In this document: one piece after another, positions 8,756 through 15,763 of the stretch
How positions within the stretch are numbered: position 1 is the stretch's first letter
How the letters are laid out: the number at the start of each line of letters is the position of its first letter
Source of the DNA: DATMRF01 sp035566435
GTDB lineage: Bacteria; Verrucomicrobiota; Verrucomicrobiia; Limisphaerales; UBA8199
Assembly (NCBI GenBank): GCA_035566435.1
Contig: DATMRF010000038.1
Span: 33,186-97,185 of the forward strand
Direction of reading: 5' to 3'
Length of the DNA stretch: 64,000 nt
Position numbers and translations under genes: made by a program
The notes under the pieces: model-generated
What the model was told of the DNA's origin: nothing
Database searches by the model: none
Seen by the model: only the letters and a program-made list of their open reading frames with translations

Positions 8756-9094
8756 TTAGTGCCGAAACTCGAGCGGCGCCGAAGCCGGCAGTTCGTGGGC
8801 GCACGGCTGGTTGGTCGGAGAATCAGCGGAACGCTCGTTTGGTTGGACCAGGCCATTCGCCAACAGGTAGGTTTCCACTTCCTCGCCGCTCACGTCGGCC
8901 AGCAGGCGGCCGTTAACCTCGACGCACGGGCTGAGCATCTGCCCGCTTTTTTCGATCATCTCCTGCCGCTGCAGCGGGTCATTGATGATGTCGCGGTCTT
9001 CGAACGGCAAATCATACTTGCGGAGCACTGCCCGCACTCCCTGGCTCCAGCCGCAGGTGGGTTTCAGATACGCTATAACTTTCGGTTTATTCAT
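8756..9094 (-). CDS. Glutaredoxin-like protein with CGWS active site
   Basis: Small thioredoxin-fold protein of 112 residues. The N-terminus 'KVIAYLKPTCGWSQGVRAVL' carries a CxxS-type site (CGWS) instead of the CPYC of dithiol glutaredoxins, so it would act, if at all, as a monothiol or CxxS enzyme. The beta-3 cis-Pro region is 'MLSPCVEVNGRLLADVSGEEV', again normal for the fold ('SPCVEVNG' in place of TVP). About 25 C-terminal residues beyond the fold are polar and unrecognised. It is first in a leftward run with panC and nadB. Starting ATG is clear at 9094. Confidence 0.85.
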   Translation of the reverse strand: MNKPKVIAYLKPTCGWSQGVRAVLRKYDLPFEDRDIINDPLQRQEMIEKSGQMLSPCVEVNGRLLADVSGEEVETYLLANGLVQPNERSADSPTNQPCAHELPASAPLEFRH

Positions 9095-9121
9095 ATTTCA
9101 GATCTGCTCCTAACGTGCCAC

Positions 9122-9184
9122 ACTTTTCGAAAAGTTCAAAGCCCCAATCCCGCCGGCGGCGCGATGCGAAGCTTCGCTCGCCGG
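9122..9184. promoter_or_regulatory. Palindromes in the grx/lptF-G divergent intergenic region
   Basis: The 235-nt gap between the divergent glutaredoxin and permease genes has a 14-bp perfect palindrome ACTTTTCGAAAAGT (9122-9135). It also has a nested structure: ccggcg (9153-9158) pairs with cgccgg (9179-9184) around the 12-bp palindrome gcgaagcttcgc (9166-9177). Their position suggests operator or leader elements; function is inferred only from symmetry. Confidence 0.3.
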
Positions 9185-9329
9185 TTCGTGCAAAAACAGA
9201 CCGTCAAGGGACAGCCTCACCCTCCAGAGCCTCGCGCGGGAGGCGTTCAGCGCCCGGCACGCTTTAGAGCCGCTCTCGCCGCCCCGGCCTGCTTGCCTTG
9301 CGGTAAGGCGACAGCTACGATAAACGGTC

Positions 9330-10448
9330 ATGCGGCTGCTGGACCGTTACCTCTTGCGCGAACTGCTCGTCCCGCTCGGCTATTGTCTCAGCGGTTTTTT
9401 GCTTTTATGGGTGACCGCCGACCTGGTAAACGAGCTGGCATCGCTGGAGCAGAATGGATTAGGCGCGGGCGATATCGTCGAGTACTACCTGGTCCAGGCG
9501 CCGGTATTTCTGGTGTTGGGAATGCCGATCGCCCTGTTGCTGGCCTTGCTTTATGCGCTGACCAATCACGCGCGACACCACGAGATCACGGCGATTCGCG
9601 CAGCCGGGGTGAGCCTCTGGCGTCTCTGTCTGCCGTACCTGGCGGTGGGCGTTCTGACCAGCCTGGCGGTGCTGGCGCTGAATGAACTGTGGGTGCCCGA
9701 CAGCGCCGACCGGGCCGAGGGGATCAAGAATCACCGCGGCTTTCGGCCGGAAACGCAAACGCTCACTAATTTCTGCTTCAACAACTCGCGCGACGGCCGC
9801 CTCTGGCAGATCGGGGTGTACGAGCCAAAGACCGGGGAAATGGTCCGGCCGGTGGTGGTGCAAAAGGAGAGGGACGGTTCGGCAATCACGCTGCACGCCG
9901 ACCGCGCGATGCGCACGAACGGGGTCTGGACTTTTTTCGGACACGTTCAGCAGTATCGCGACATCATTCAAAGCAACTCATTGCCGACACGATTGCCGGA
10001 AGTCCAAGCGCTGGCCCGACCGGATCTGTCCGAAACCCCGGAACAGATCAAGAGCGAGATTCGAATCAGCGGCATGATTAGCACGTTAGCGTTCCGCGGG
10101 GTGAAACGGGCCGACCTCCCGATTGCGGAAATCCTCAACTACTTGCGCCTGCATCCGCATCCGGACCAGGCTGCGTTGCTGTTTACCAAGTTGCAGGGGC
10201 GCCTGGCCGTGCCCTGGACGTGCGTGGTGGTGGTGTTGATTGCCATCCCTTTCGGAGCGGCCTCCGGCCGGCGAAACGTTTTTGTCGGGGTAGCGAGCAG
10301 CATCCTGATTTTTTTCGCCTACTATGTGCTGCAACAATTATGCCTGGCGATGGGCGCAGGCGGCCACGTTCCTGCCTGGCTGGCCGGCTGGTTCCCCAAC
10401 CTCGCATTTGGCCTGGTGGGGCTGTGGCTGTCGGCGAGGGTGAGGTGA
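9330..10448 (+). CDS. LptF/LptG-family (YjgP/YjgQ) permease
   Basis: Inner-membrane component of the Lpt ABC transporter that extracts LPS and passes it to the periplasmic bridge. The N-terminus 'MRLLDRYLLRELLVPLGYCL' is the family hallmark, followed by helices at about 15-35, 55-80 and 100-120. A large periplasmic beta-jellyroll domain follows (about 120-275), then three C-terminal helices containing 'KLQGRLAVPWTCVVVVLIAI' and 'AIPFG'. Length 372 is normal. Whether it is LptF or LptG cannot be settled by eye, and the partner permease and ATPase are not in the window. Confidence 0.88.
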   Translation: MRLLDRYLLRELLVPLGYCLSGFLLLWVTADLVNELASLEQNGLGAGDIVEYYLVQAPVFLVLGMPIALLLALLYALTNHARHHEITAIRAAGVSLWRLCLPYLAVGVLTSLAVLALNELWVPDSADRAEGIKNHRGFRPETQTLTNFCFNNSRDGRLWQIGVYEPKTGEMVRPVVVQKERDGSAITLHADRAMRTNGVWTFFGHVQQYRDIIQSNSLPTRLPEVQALARPDLSETPEQIKSEIRISGMISTLAFRGVKRADLPIAEILNYLRLHPHPDQAALLFTKLQGRLAVPWTCVVVVLIAIPFGAASGRRNVFVGVASSILIFFAYYVLQQLCLAMGAGGHVPAWLAGWFPNLAFGLVGLWLSARVR

Positions 10449-10598
10449 GACGTGTCATGTGCCATGTGCTTAATGTCAAGTATCAGATTTCAGGTGCCAG
10501 GAGTCAGGTGTCAGGCTAGCCGTGATGCGTGAACCTCGACACCCGACACCTAAAGCGTGAAACGTGACACCTGACACTTGGAACATGACGTTTTTCAG
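10449..10598. repeat. GTGTCA/TGACAC-rich dispersed repeat, copy 1
   Basis: The 150-nt gap between the permease and the sensor kinase is built from repeated fragments such as 'ccaggagtcaggtgtcag', 'cgacacccgacacctaaagc' and 'cgtgacacctgacacttg', giving inverted-repeat potential across the gap. Similar sequence is at 13620-13760 and, within a gene, at 16262-16312. Confidence 0.55.
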
Positions 10599-12338
10599 AT
10601 GACACCTGACCCGACCAACGAAACCGCCAGCCTGCGGGCCCGGTATGACCGGCTGAACCTGCTGTATCAAGTCGGGAACACCATACATTCCACGCTGGAA
10701 CCTCAGGAGGCGCTGCAACTCATTGTGCGGGAGGCCGTGCGCGTGATGCAGGCCTCGAGCGGTTCGGCAGTCCTCTTCAACCCGACGATTGGTTTCCTGG
10801 AGATCCATGCGTCGCACGGCCTGCCGGCGGAGGCAGCCGAGTTGAAACTGCGCCTGGGCGAAGGCATCACCGGCTGGGTCGCGCAGACGGGCAAGCCCGC
10901 GCGAGTGGGCGACGTCACCGGGGACCCGCGTTACATTATGTTGCGACCGGAGGTGCGGTCGGAGCTGGCGGTGCCGCTGGATGTCGAAGGGGAGACGCGG
11001 GGCGTGCTCAATGTCGATTCGGAGAGGCCCAACGCCTTCAGCGCGGAGGACCAGGAATTGCTCGAAGCTTTGGCCGCCCAGGCCGCCCGAGTGATCCACA
11101 ATACCTGGCTGTACGAGCAACTCCGCCTCAAGGCACGGTTGTTCGAATCGCTGGCCAGTGTCAGCCAAACGATCAACTCGGCCCTCAACGTGGACGACGC
11201 GCTCAACGTGATCACCCGCGAGGCCTGCGTCCTGATGCAGGCCAAGACGTGCTCCCTGATGTTGCTGGATGCCACGCGGGAGTGGCTGGATCTTCGGGCC
11301 AGCTTCGGCGCAGGTGAGGCCTACGTCGGCAAGCCGCGAGTAGGCGTCGAGGATAGCCTGCTGGGAATCGTGGTGCGCCGCAAGAAACCCCTCCAGGTCG
11401 AAAACGTACAAACTTCCACCCGCTATCAGAACATCGACGTGGCGCGGCTCGAGGGACTGGTCGCTCTCCTGAGCGTGCCGTTGCTGTTCGGCGGCCAGGC
11501 CATCGGCACTTTGAGCGTTTATACCGGCCGGCCGTACAGCTTTTCCAACGAGGAGATTCGCATCCTGTCAGCGCTGGCCGAATTGTCGGCCATCGCCATC
11601 GAACGGGCGCGGCTCTACGAACGGCTGGTGGACGTCGAGGAACAGTTGCGTCAAAACGAAAAACTCTCCGCCCTCGGCCTGCTGGCGGCCGAAGTGGCGC
11701 ACGAAATTCGCAACCCCCTGACTGTGATGAAGATGCTTTATCACTCGCTGGACCTGCAATTCCCGGCCGGCGATCCGCGCGCAAAAGACGCCCGCATCAT
11801 CGGCCAGAAAATTGAGCACCTGAACAAGATCGTGCAGCAGGTGCTGGATTTCGCGCGCACGACGGAGCCGCAGTTGGCGCGGGTAAACCTTAACCAACTC
11901 ATCGAAGAGCTGTGCCTGCTGGTGCGGCACAAGCTCAAGCACCAGAAGATCAAGCTGGCGCAGAAACTGGAATCCGCCTTGCCAGCGGTGCTGGGCGACG
12001 CGGGCCAGTTGGAGCAGGCCTTTCTTAACCTCATCCTGAACGCCGCGGAAGCGATGCCCGAGGGCGGGACGCTCACCATCACGTCCTGTTCCGCGCTTAC
12101 GCCTCGGGGCAAAGCCGGCCCCGAACAGGTGGTCGTGGAATTTGCGGATACCGGCGCGGGTATGAGCGAGGAGCAGCGGCGACGCGCTTTCAAATCGGTT
12201 TTGACCACCAGCAAGACCCGGGGCACGGGCCTCGGCCTCGCGATCGTGGGCCGCGTCGTGGAAACTCACCACGGCGAGGTGACGCTTAAATCCCGCCCCG
12301 GCAAAGGCACCGCGGTCAGCGTTCTTCTCCCGGTTTAA
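10599..12338 (+). CDS. Two-GAF sensor histidine kinase
   Basis: Cytoplasmic sensor kinase with no membrane helix seen. Order: GAF domain (about residues 15-165), second GAF (about 180-335), a short coiled linker ('RLYERLVDVEEQLRQNEKL'), HisKA with the phospho-His in 'VAHEIRNPLTVMKML' (His near residue 366), and HATPase_c with N-box 'NLILNAAEAMPEGG', G1 box 'DTGAGMS' and G2 box 'GTGLGLAIVGRVV'. The ATG at 10599 is preferred over a TTG 21 nt upstream because the upstream part lies in repeat sequence. No response regulator is adjacent, so it is an orphan here, and the ligand is unknown. Confidence 0.93.
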   Translation: MTPDPTNETASLRARYDRLNLLYQVGNTIHSTLEPQEALQLIVREAVRVMQASSGSAVLFNPTIGFLEIHASHGLPAEAAELKLRLGEGITGWVAQTGKPARVGDVTGDPRYIMLRPEVRSELAVPLDVEGETRGVLNVDSERPNAFSAEDQELLEALAAQAARVIHNTWLYEQLRLKARLFESLASVSQTINSALNVDDALNVITREACVLMQAKTCSLMLLDATREWLDLRASFGAGEAYVGKPRVGVEDSLLGIVVRRKKPLQVENVQTSTRYQNIDVARLEGLVALLSVPLLFGGQAIGTLSVYTGRPYSFSNEEIRILSALAELSAIAIERARLYERLVDVEEQLRQNEKLSALGLLAAEVAHEIRNPLTVMKMLYHSLDLQFPAGDPRAKDARIIGQKIEHLNKIVQQVLDFARTTEPQLARVNLNQLIEELCLLVRHKLKHQKIKLAQKLESALPAVLGDAGQLEQAFLNLILNAAEAMPEGGTLTITSCSALTPRGKAGPEQVVVEFADTGAGMSEEQRRRAFKSVLTTSKTRGTGLGLAIVGRVVETHHGEVTLKSRPGKGTAVSVLLPV

Positions 12339-12348
12339 CTGAGTGGCC

Positions 12349-12422
12349 GGGGCGCGGACGGCCGCGTCCTGTATCGAAGGCATCCGTGAAGCACCGCGGC
12401 GACGCAGCCGTCCTCGCGCCCC
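12349..12422. repeat. Dispersed palindromic intergenic repeat, copy 2
   Basis: Outer arms ggggcgcggacggc (12349-12362) and gccgtcctcgcgcccc (12407-12422) are inverted repeats that match except for a two-base gap. The inner ggacggccgcgtcc is itself palindromic. Related to 5905-5990. Lies just after the kinase stop. Confidence 0.5.
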
Positions 12423-12440
12423 TTAATTGGAGCGCGCGAA

Positions 12441-12471
12441 ACAAGAAAGGCGCCCTTGTGCGGGGCGCCTT
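12441..12471 (-). terminator. Intrinsic terminator of the 12.5-13.3 kb pseudopilin gene
   Basis: A perfect 9-bp stem (aaggcgccc 12447-12455, gggcgcctt 12463-12471) with a 7-nt loop lies just past the stop of the leftward pseudopilin. Reading the minus strand, it is followed by a T-rich tract (ttcttgtttc), the layout of a Rho-independent terminator. Confidence 0.65.
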
Positions 12472-12498
12472 GCAGAAACTGACTTAATAGCGGCCGAT

Positions 12499-13317
12499 TT
12501 AGGGCGTATTCGGCTGCAGGATGGTGTTGGGACCCGGGTTGACGCTGGTGGGCGTCGGGTCGCCGCTGTTGCGGAGTTGGTCGCGCAGTTTGGCGCTGCT
12601 CAACTGCTGCACGCTGCCGTCGGTGATGAGGGCGTTGCCATTTTGCTGGTGCATATTAGCCGTCCAGCAAGGGGTCACGACGTTGGCTCCAAAGTTTGTG
12701 CCCAGGGAGGCGGCGGTGTTGGGTCCGTTGCCGTAGCCTTGGGTGGGGAAGGTCGCCGGGAGTGTCGTGGCGCCAGGGGCGCTGCCATAGATGTTACGGT
12801 CGCCCGCGAGCATCATCTGCGGATACGCATCGCTGGCGTCAACCCCAATGAAGTAGGAGATCTTCCAGTTGTTGAAGTAGCCGTTGTCAACTGTGCTGCT
12901 GGGGGGCGGCGGGTTGCCCATGTAGAAGTTTGTGTGGGCGTTATGCGCGTTGTCCGTAGGGCACGTGACAATCTTGGGCGTGCTGAGCTCGTTAGACATG
13001 ACGCCGAAAATCTGGTACATGTATTGGCCGCCGTTGCCTGCCAGAGTTCCCGGGGCGCGCGTGAACGCGACCTGGTTCGGCGGGCCGCCATTAGCAACCG
13101 GGACCGTCATGGGATACTGGTCATTATTGTCTAGCGCCCAGGTTTTAAATGCCAGGCCGACTTGTTTCAGGTTGTTGGTGCAGCTAATGCGTTGAGCGCG
13201 CGCTTTGGCGCGAGCCAGCGCCGGCAGCAACATGGCCGCCAATATAGCGATGATGGCGATCACGACGAGCAACTCGATCAGCGTGAACGCCTGGATTTTC
13301 TTGCGTAGGTTCTTCAT
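12499..13317 (-). CDS. Pseudopilin-like protein (prepilin N-terminal cleavage/methylation motif)
   Basis: The N-terminus 'MKNLRKKIQAFTLIELLV' carries a class III prepilin signal: a basic leader, cleavage before the Phe, Glu at +5, then a hydrophobic helix ending in 'LLPALARAKARAQ'. The downstream part has the 'NNLKQVGLAFKTWALDNNDQYP' pattern seen in the large verrucomicrobial/planctomycete H-X9-DG family. A late 'MHQQNGNALITDGSVQQLS' segment is the H...DG motif. The ATG at 13317 was chosen because it gives the short leader; the 23 residues upstream lack coding character. The N-terminus predicts secretion and assembly into a pilus-like or T2SS-like fibre. No assembly genes lie nearby. Confidence 0.88.
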   Translation of the reverse strand: MKNLRKKIQAFTLIELLVVIAIIAILAAMLLPALARAKARAQRISCTNNLKQVGLAFKTWALDNNDQYPMTVPVANGGPPNQVAFTRAPGTLAGNGGQYMYQIFGVMSNELSTPKIVTCPTDNAHNAHTNFYMGNPPPPSSTVDNGYFNNWKISYFIGVDASDAYPQMMLAGDRNIYGSAPGATTLPATFPTQGYGNGPNTAASLGTNFGANVVTPCWTANMHQQNGNALITDGSVQQLSSAKLRDQLRNSGDPTPTSVNPGPNTILQPNTP

Positions 13318-13485
13318 AACTTTGCTGGTTTTGGTTTGTTTGGCAGACAGCCTGCGAACTGTGACTAATTCTTTCCACGCTGTCAAACCGATTCTACCAT
13401 TTTCTTAGCAGTGCTGATGCCATTACACCATTTTTGCGGAAAACCTAGGGAAACGTGAAATCCCGCTCTTCCAAAGCCGTGTAGG

Positions 13486-13524
13486 ACGCGTGATTTTCAC
13501 GCATTTTGCGTGAAAATCACGCGT
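13486..13524. promoter_or_regulatory. Twin palindromic sites forming an 18-bp perfect inverted repeat
   Basis: Two 15-bp sites, GCGTGATTTTCACGC (13488-13502) and GCGTGAAAATCACGC (13508-13522), are each dyad-symmetric. They are reverse complements of one another, centred 20 bp apart (about two helical turns). Together they form an 18-bp perfect stem (13486-13503 with 13507-13524) and a 3-nt loop. The element lies about 170 nt upstream of the pseudopilin start. No T-run follows on either strand, so an operator is more likely than a terminator. A partial match 'aacgtgaaatcccgc' sits at about 13451-13465. Confidence 0.5.
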
Positions 13525-13619
13525 TCCCAACGTCAACCCGCGGAAATTTTAGAATGTTCGTATGCGGTTTCATAAACCGTTCTTCTTCGCCGACATTCCC
13601 GCACCGGTTTCATGCTTCC

Positions 13620-13760
13620 GTGTCCTGTCATGCGTCATGTAGCGGTAGCGGGTGACAGGTGCCACATGTCAAGTGTCGGATTTCACGCATCACGCTTACC
13701 CGACACTTGCCCCCCCCACCTGAGACTTGATCCATGACATTTGGCCCCTGACACATCCCA
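13620..13760. repeat. GTGTCA/TGACAC-rich dispersed repeat, copy 2
   Basis: The tail of the 453-nt gene-free stretch (13318-13770) has 'gtgacaggtgccacatgtc', 'aagtgtcggatttcacgc', 'atcacgcttacccgacac' and 'ccctgacac' segments, the same vocabulary as 10449-10598. Apart from this and the twin palindromes I see nothing in the stretch. Confidence 0.5.
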
Positions 13761-13770
13761 TGCCCCCGCC

Positions 13771-15714
13771 CTACCGCGACGCCACCACCGCCACTTTCCC
13801 ATCAGAATCAGTCGCCAGGGCCGCGTTCGCGCTCAGGGGCGCCACGGTATTCATCACGCCGACCCCGAATTTGTACTGCCATTGGATCGAGCCGCTCCGG
13901 CTGTCGAGGGCAAACAGCAATCCATTCTTGGTGCCATAGAAGACGGTTCCATCCTTCTCGACGAGCATGCCGGAATTGATGTCGTAGCCAAAATGGGCGT
14001 TGAGCTCCCACAACTCTTGCGGGGCGGAGGCTGCGGTCGAGAACGCATAGAAAAAATCGTTCATAGAGCGAACATAGAACCGATCTTGGTCCCCGGAAAG
14101 GCCGATGGATTCGCGGACAACAAATTGGCCCGTCCGCCAGATTTGCTCTCCGGTAGCCGCTTTGAGGGCGGTCATTTTCCGGTCCGGCGCCACAATGAAA
14201 ACACTGCCGTTCGCGGCAACGGGCCAGCAAGCGGCCGGTGACAGCAGCGTGCCAAGCTGGTTTCCCTGCCATTTCCACTCCAGCTTCCAGGTTTCCGCGT
14301 CCAACGCGAAGAGATGTCCGTCCCAGGCGCCGAAGATCACTTTGCCGTCGTATAGCAGCGGCTTGGTCCCGACAAATCCCCCCAGGCCGTCGAATTCCCA
14401 GGCCGGCTTGCCATGAGCGAGGTCGAGCGCGCGGAATTTTCCTTCGCTCGAACCGATATAAACCCTTTCGCCGTCAACTGTCGGCGAAGCGACGATCGGC
14501 CGGCCCGTCTTAAACCGCCATACCCGACTGCCGTTCGTCGCGTTAAGGGTGTAAACGCTTCCATCGCAACAGGCAAACGCGACCACTTCAGGACCCCTGC
14601 GACCGGGACCACCGGGGCCGCCGACGTCCGGCGTGGAATAGACGGCGCCTTGAGCCTTGAACCGCCAGCGCACTTTGCCGGATTGCAGATCGAAGGCATA
14701 CGCGGTTCCAGAGGCATCGCCGACGATCCCAATCCCGTTCCAGAGCATGGGAGCGCTGGCGATCGTGAAGCCGGTCTTGAACGACCACCGCTCGGTCACC
14801 CCCGGAAAGCGCTCGTTTATGGAGAAGTCGGGGCGCGGATAGTGATTCGTATCGCTGGCGTACTTGTGTTGCTGCAGGGTCACCGAGCACCAGGCAGGCT
14901 TGGTTTCCTGTCCGGTGATGCGCTCACAGAAACTCATTCGTCCGTCCTTCACCTCGACGAGGTTGTAGCCCCCGGCAAGTTTGGCGGCGCGGAGGTTCGA
15001 GCGCCCCATCACCCCAGGCACACTTTCGAACAGGAGCTGGCGGTTGGCGTGGCCGTGGCCGCACAGCACGACCTGCGTGTTGTACTTCTTGAGCAGGTCC
15101 AGCACCAAGTACCAATTGGCGATGCTGTCATCGATTGGATAGTGGGTGACGAAAACCACTGGCTGGTCTTTGCTCCGCAGCTTCGTAAGCGTCCGGTCGA
15201 GCCAGCGCACGTCCTGCGGCGACCAGTGCCCGTCCCCCATCTTCATAATCGGCCCCTCGTGTATTCCAAAGAATCGAAACGGGCCTTGGTCAAAGACAAA
15301 CCGGTCCTCCTTCCACAGCGGAGGAAAATCCGCCGCACCGGATTCCGACCACTTCGTGTCGTGATTCCCCGGGATGAGGTGATAAGGCACCTTCAGCCCA
15401 TCCAAAATCTCCTTGGCCAGCTGGAGCTGCTCCCGCGAACCGTATTCGGTAATGTCCCCTGAGATAACGACGAAGCTTAGACCGGTGAGCGTGTTGAGGT
15501 CGCGCACAGTGGCGCGCAAATCCTCAGCGCCGGTGCCCGAGCCCACATGCGTATAGGTCAGGAAAGCAAAACGGAAAGCGTCCGGTCCTGCCGCCAGCGC
15601 CAGCGGGCATACGAGCCACAGCAATAGACAGGAGCGTAAAGCGAGTGAAAAGCGATTCCGCGTGAGTCGGATATTGTGCGCTGCGCAGCGGGAATGCAAG
15701 TCAATCAATATCAT
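13771..15714 (-). CDS. Secreted metallophosphoesterase fused to PQQ-type beta-propeller
   Basis: A signal peptide ('LALRSCLLLWLVCPLALAAG') is followed by a calcineurin-like phosphoesterase domain (about residues 45-260) with 'VVISGDITEYG', 'IPGNHDTKW', 'VFVTHYPIDD' and 'LCGHGHANR'. The first metal ligand is unusual: the family D-x-H motif reads 'FLTYTHVG', with Tyr for Asp (TAT at 15555-15553). The rest is a PQQ/WD40-like propeller with repeats such as 'AYAFDLQSGKVRWRFKAQG' and 'ALDSRSGSIQWQYKFG', probably a periplasmic binding platform. The ATG at 15714 gives a sensible signal peptide but overlaps the alternative start of the divergent gene. Substrate unknown; activity doubtful given the missing Asp. 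Confidence 0.85.
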   Translation of the reverse strand: MILIDLHSRCAAHNIRLTRNRFSLALRSCLLLWLVCPLALAAGPDAFRFAFLTYTHVGSGTGAEDLRATVRDLNTLTGLSFVVISGDITEYGSREQLQLAKEILDGLKVPYHLIPGNHDTKWSESGAADFPPLWKEDRFVFDQGPFRFFGIHEGPIMKMGDGHWSPQDVRWLDRTLTKLRSKDQPVVFVTHYPIDDSIANWYLVLDLLKKYNTQVVLCGHGHANRQLLFESVPGVMGRSNLRAAKLAGGYNLVEVKDGRMSFCERITGQETKPAWCSVTLQQHKYASDTNHYPRPDFSINERFPGVTERWSFKTGFTIASAPMLWNGIGIVGDASGTAYAFDLQSGKVRWRFKAQGAVYSTPDVGGPGGPGRRGPEVVAFACCDGSVYTLNATNGSRVWRFKTGRPIVASPTVDGERVYIGSSEGKFRALDLAHGKPAWEFDGLGGFVGTKPLLYDGKVIFGAWDGHLFALDAETWKLEWKWQGNQLGTLLSPAACWPVAANGSVFIVAPDRKMTALKAATGEQIWRTGQFVVRESIGLSGDQDRFYVRSMNDFFYAFSTAASAPQELWELNAHFGYDINSGMLVEKDGTVFYGTKNGLLFALDSRSGSIQWQYKFGVGVMNTVAPLSANAALATDSDGKVAVVASR

Positions 15715-15763
15715 GGAAATTCCGGTTGAATCGCCGCCCTCCCTCCCCGAGACTCGCCACTCG

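Noticed and set aside
13318..13770. Insertion sequence in the gene-poor gap
   Set aside because: No transposase frame and no terminal inverted repeats with target duplication; only the palindromes and short repeats are present.
14413..15462. 349-codon rightward frame opposite the metallophosphoesterase
   Set aside because: Antisense to motif-bearing coding sequence; composition is typical of a shadow frame.
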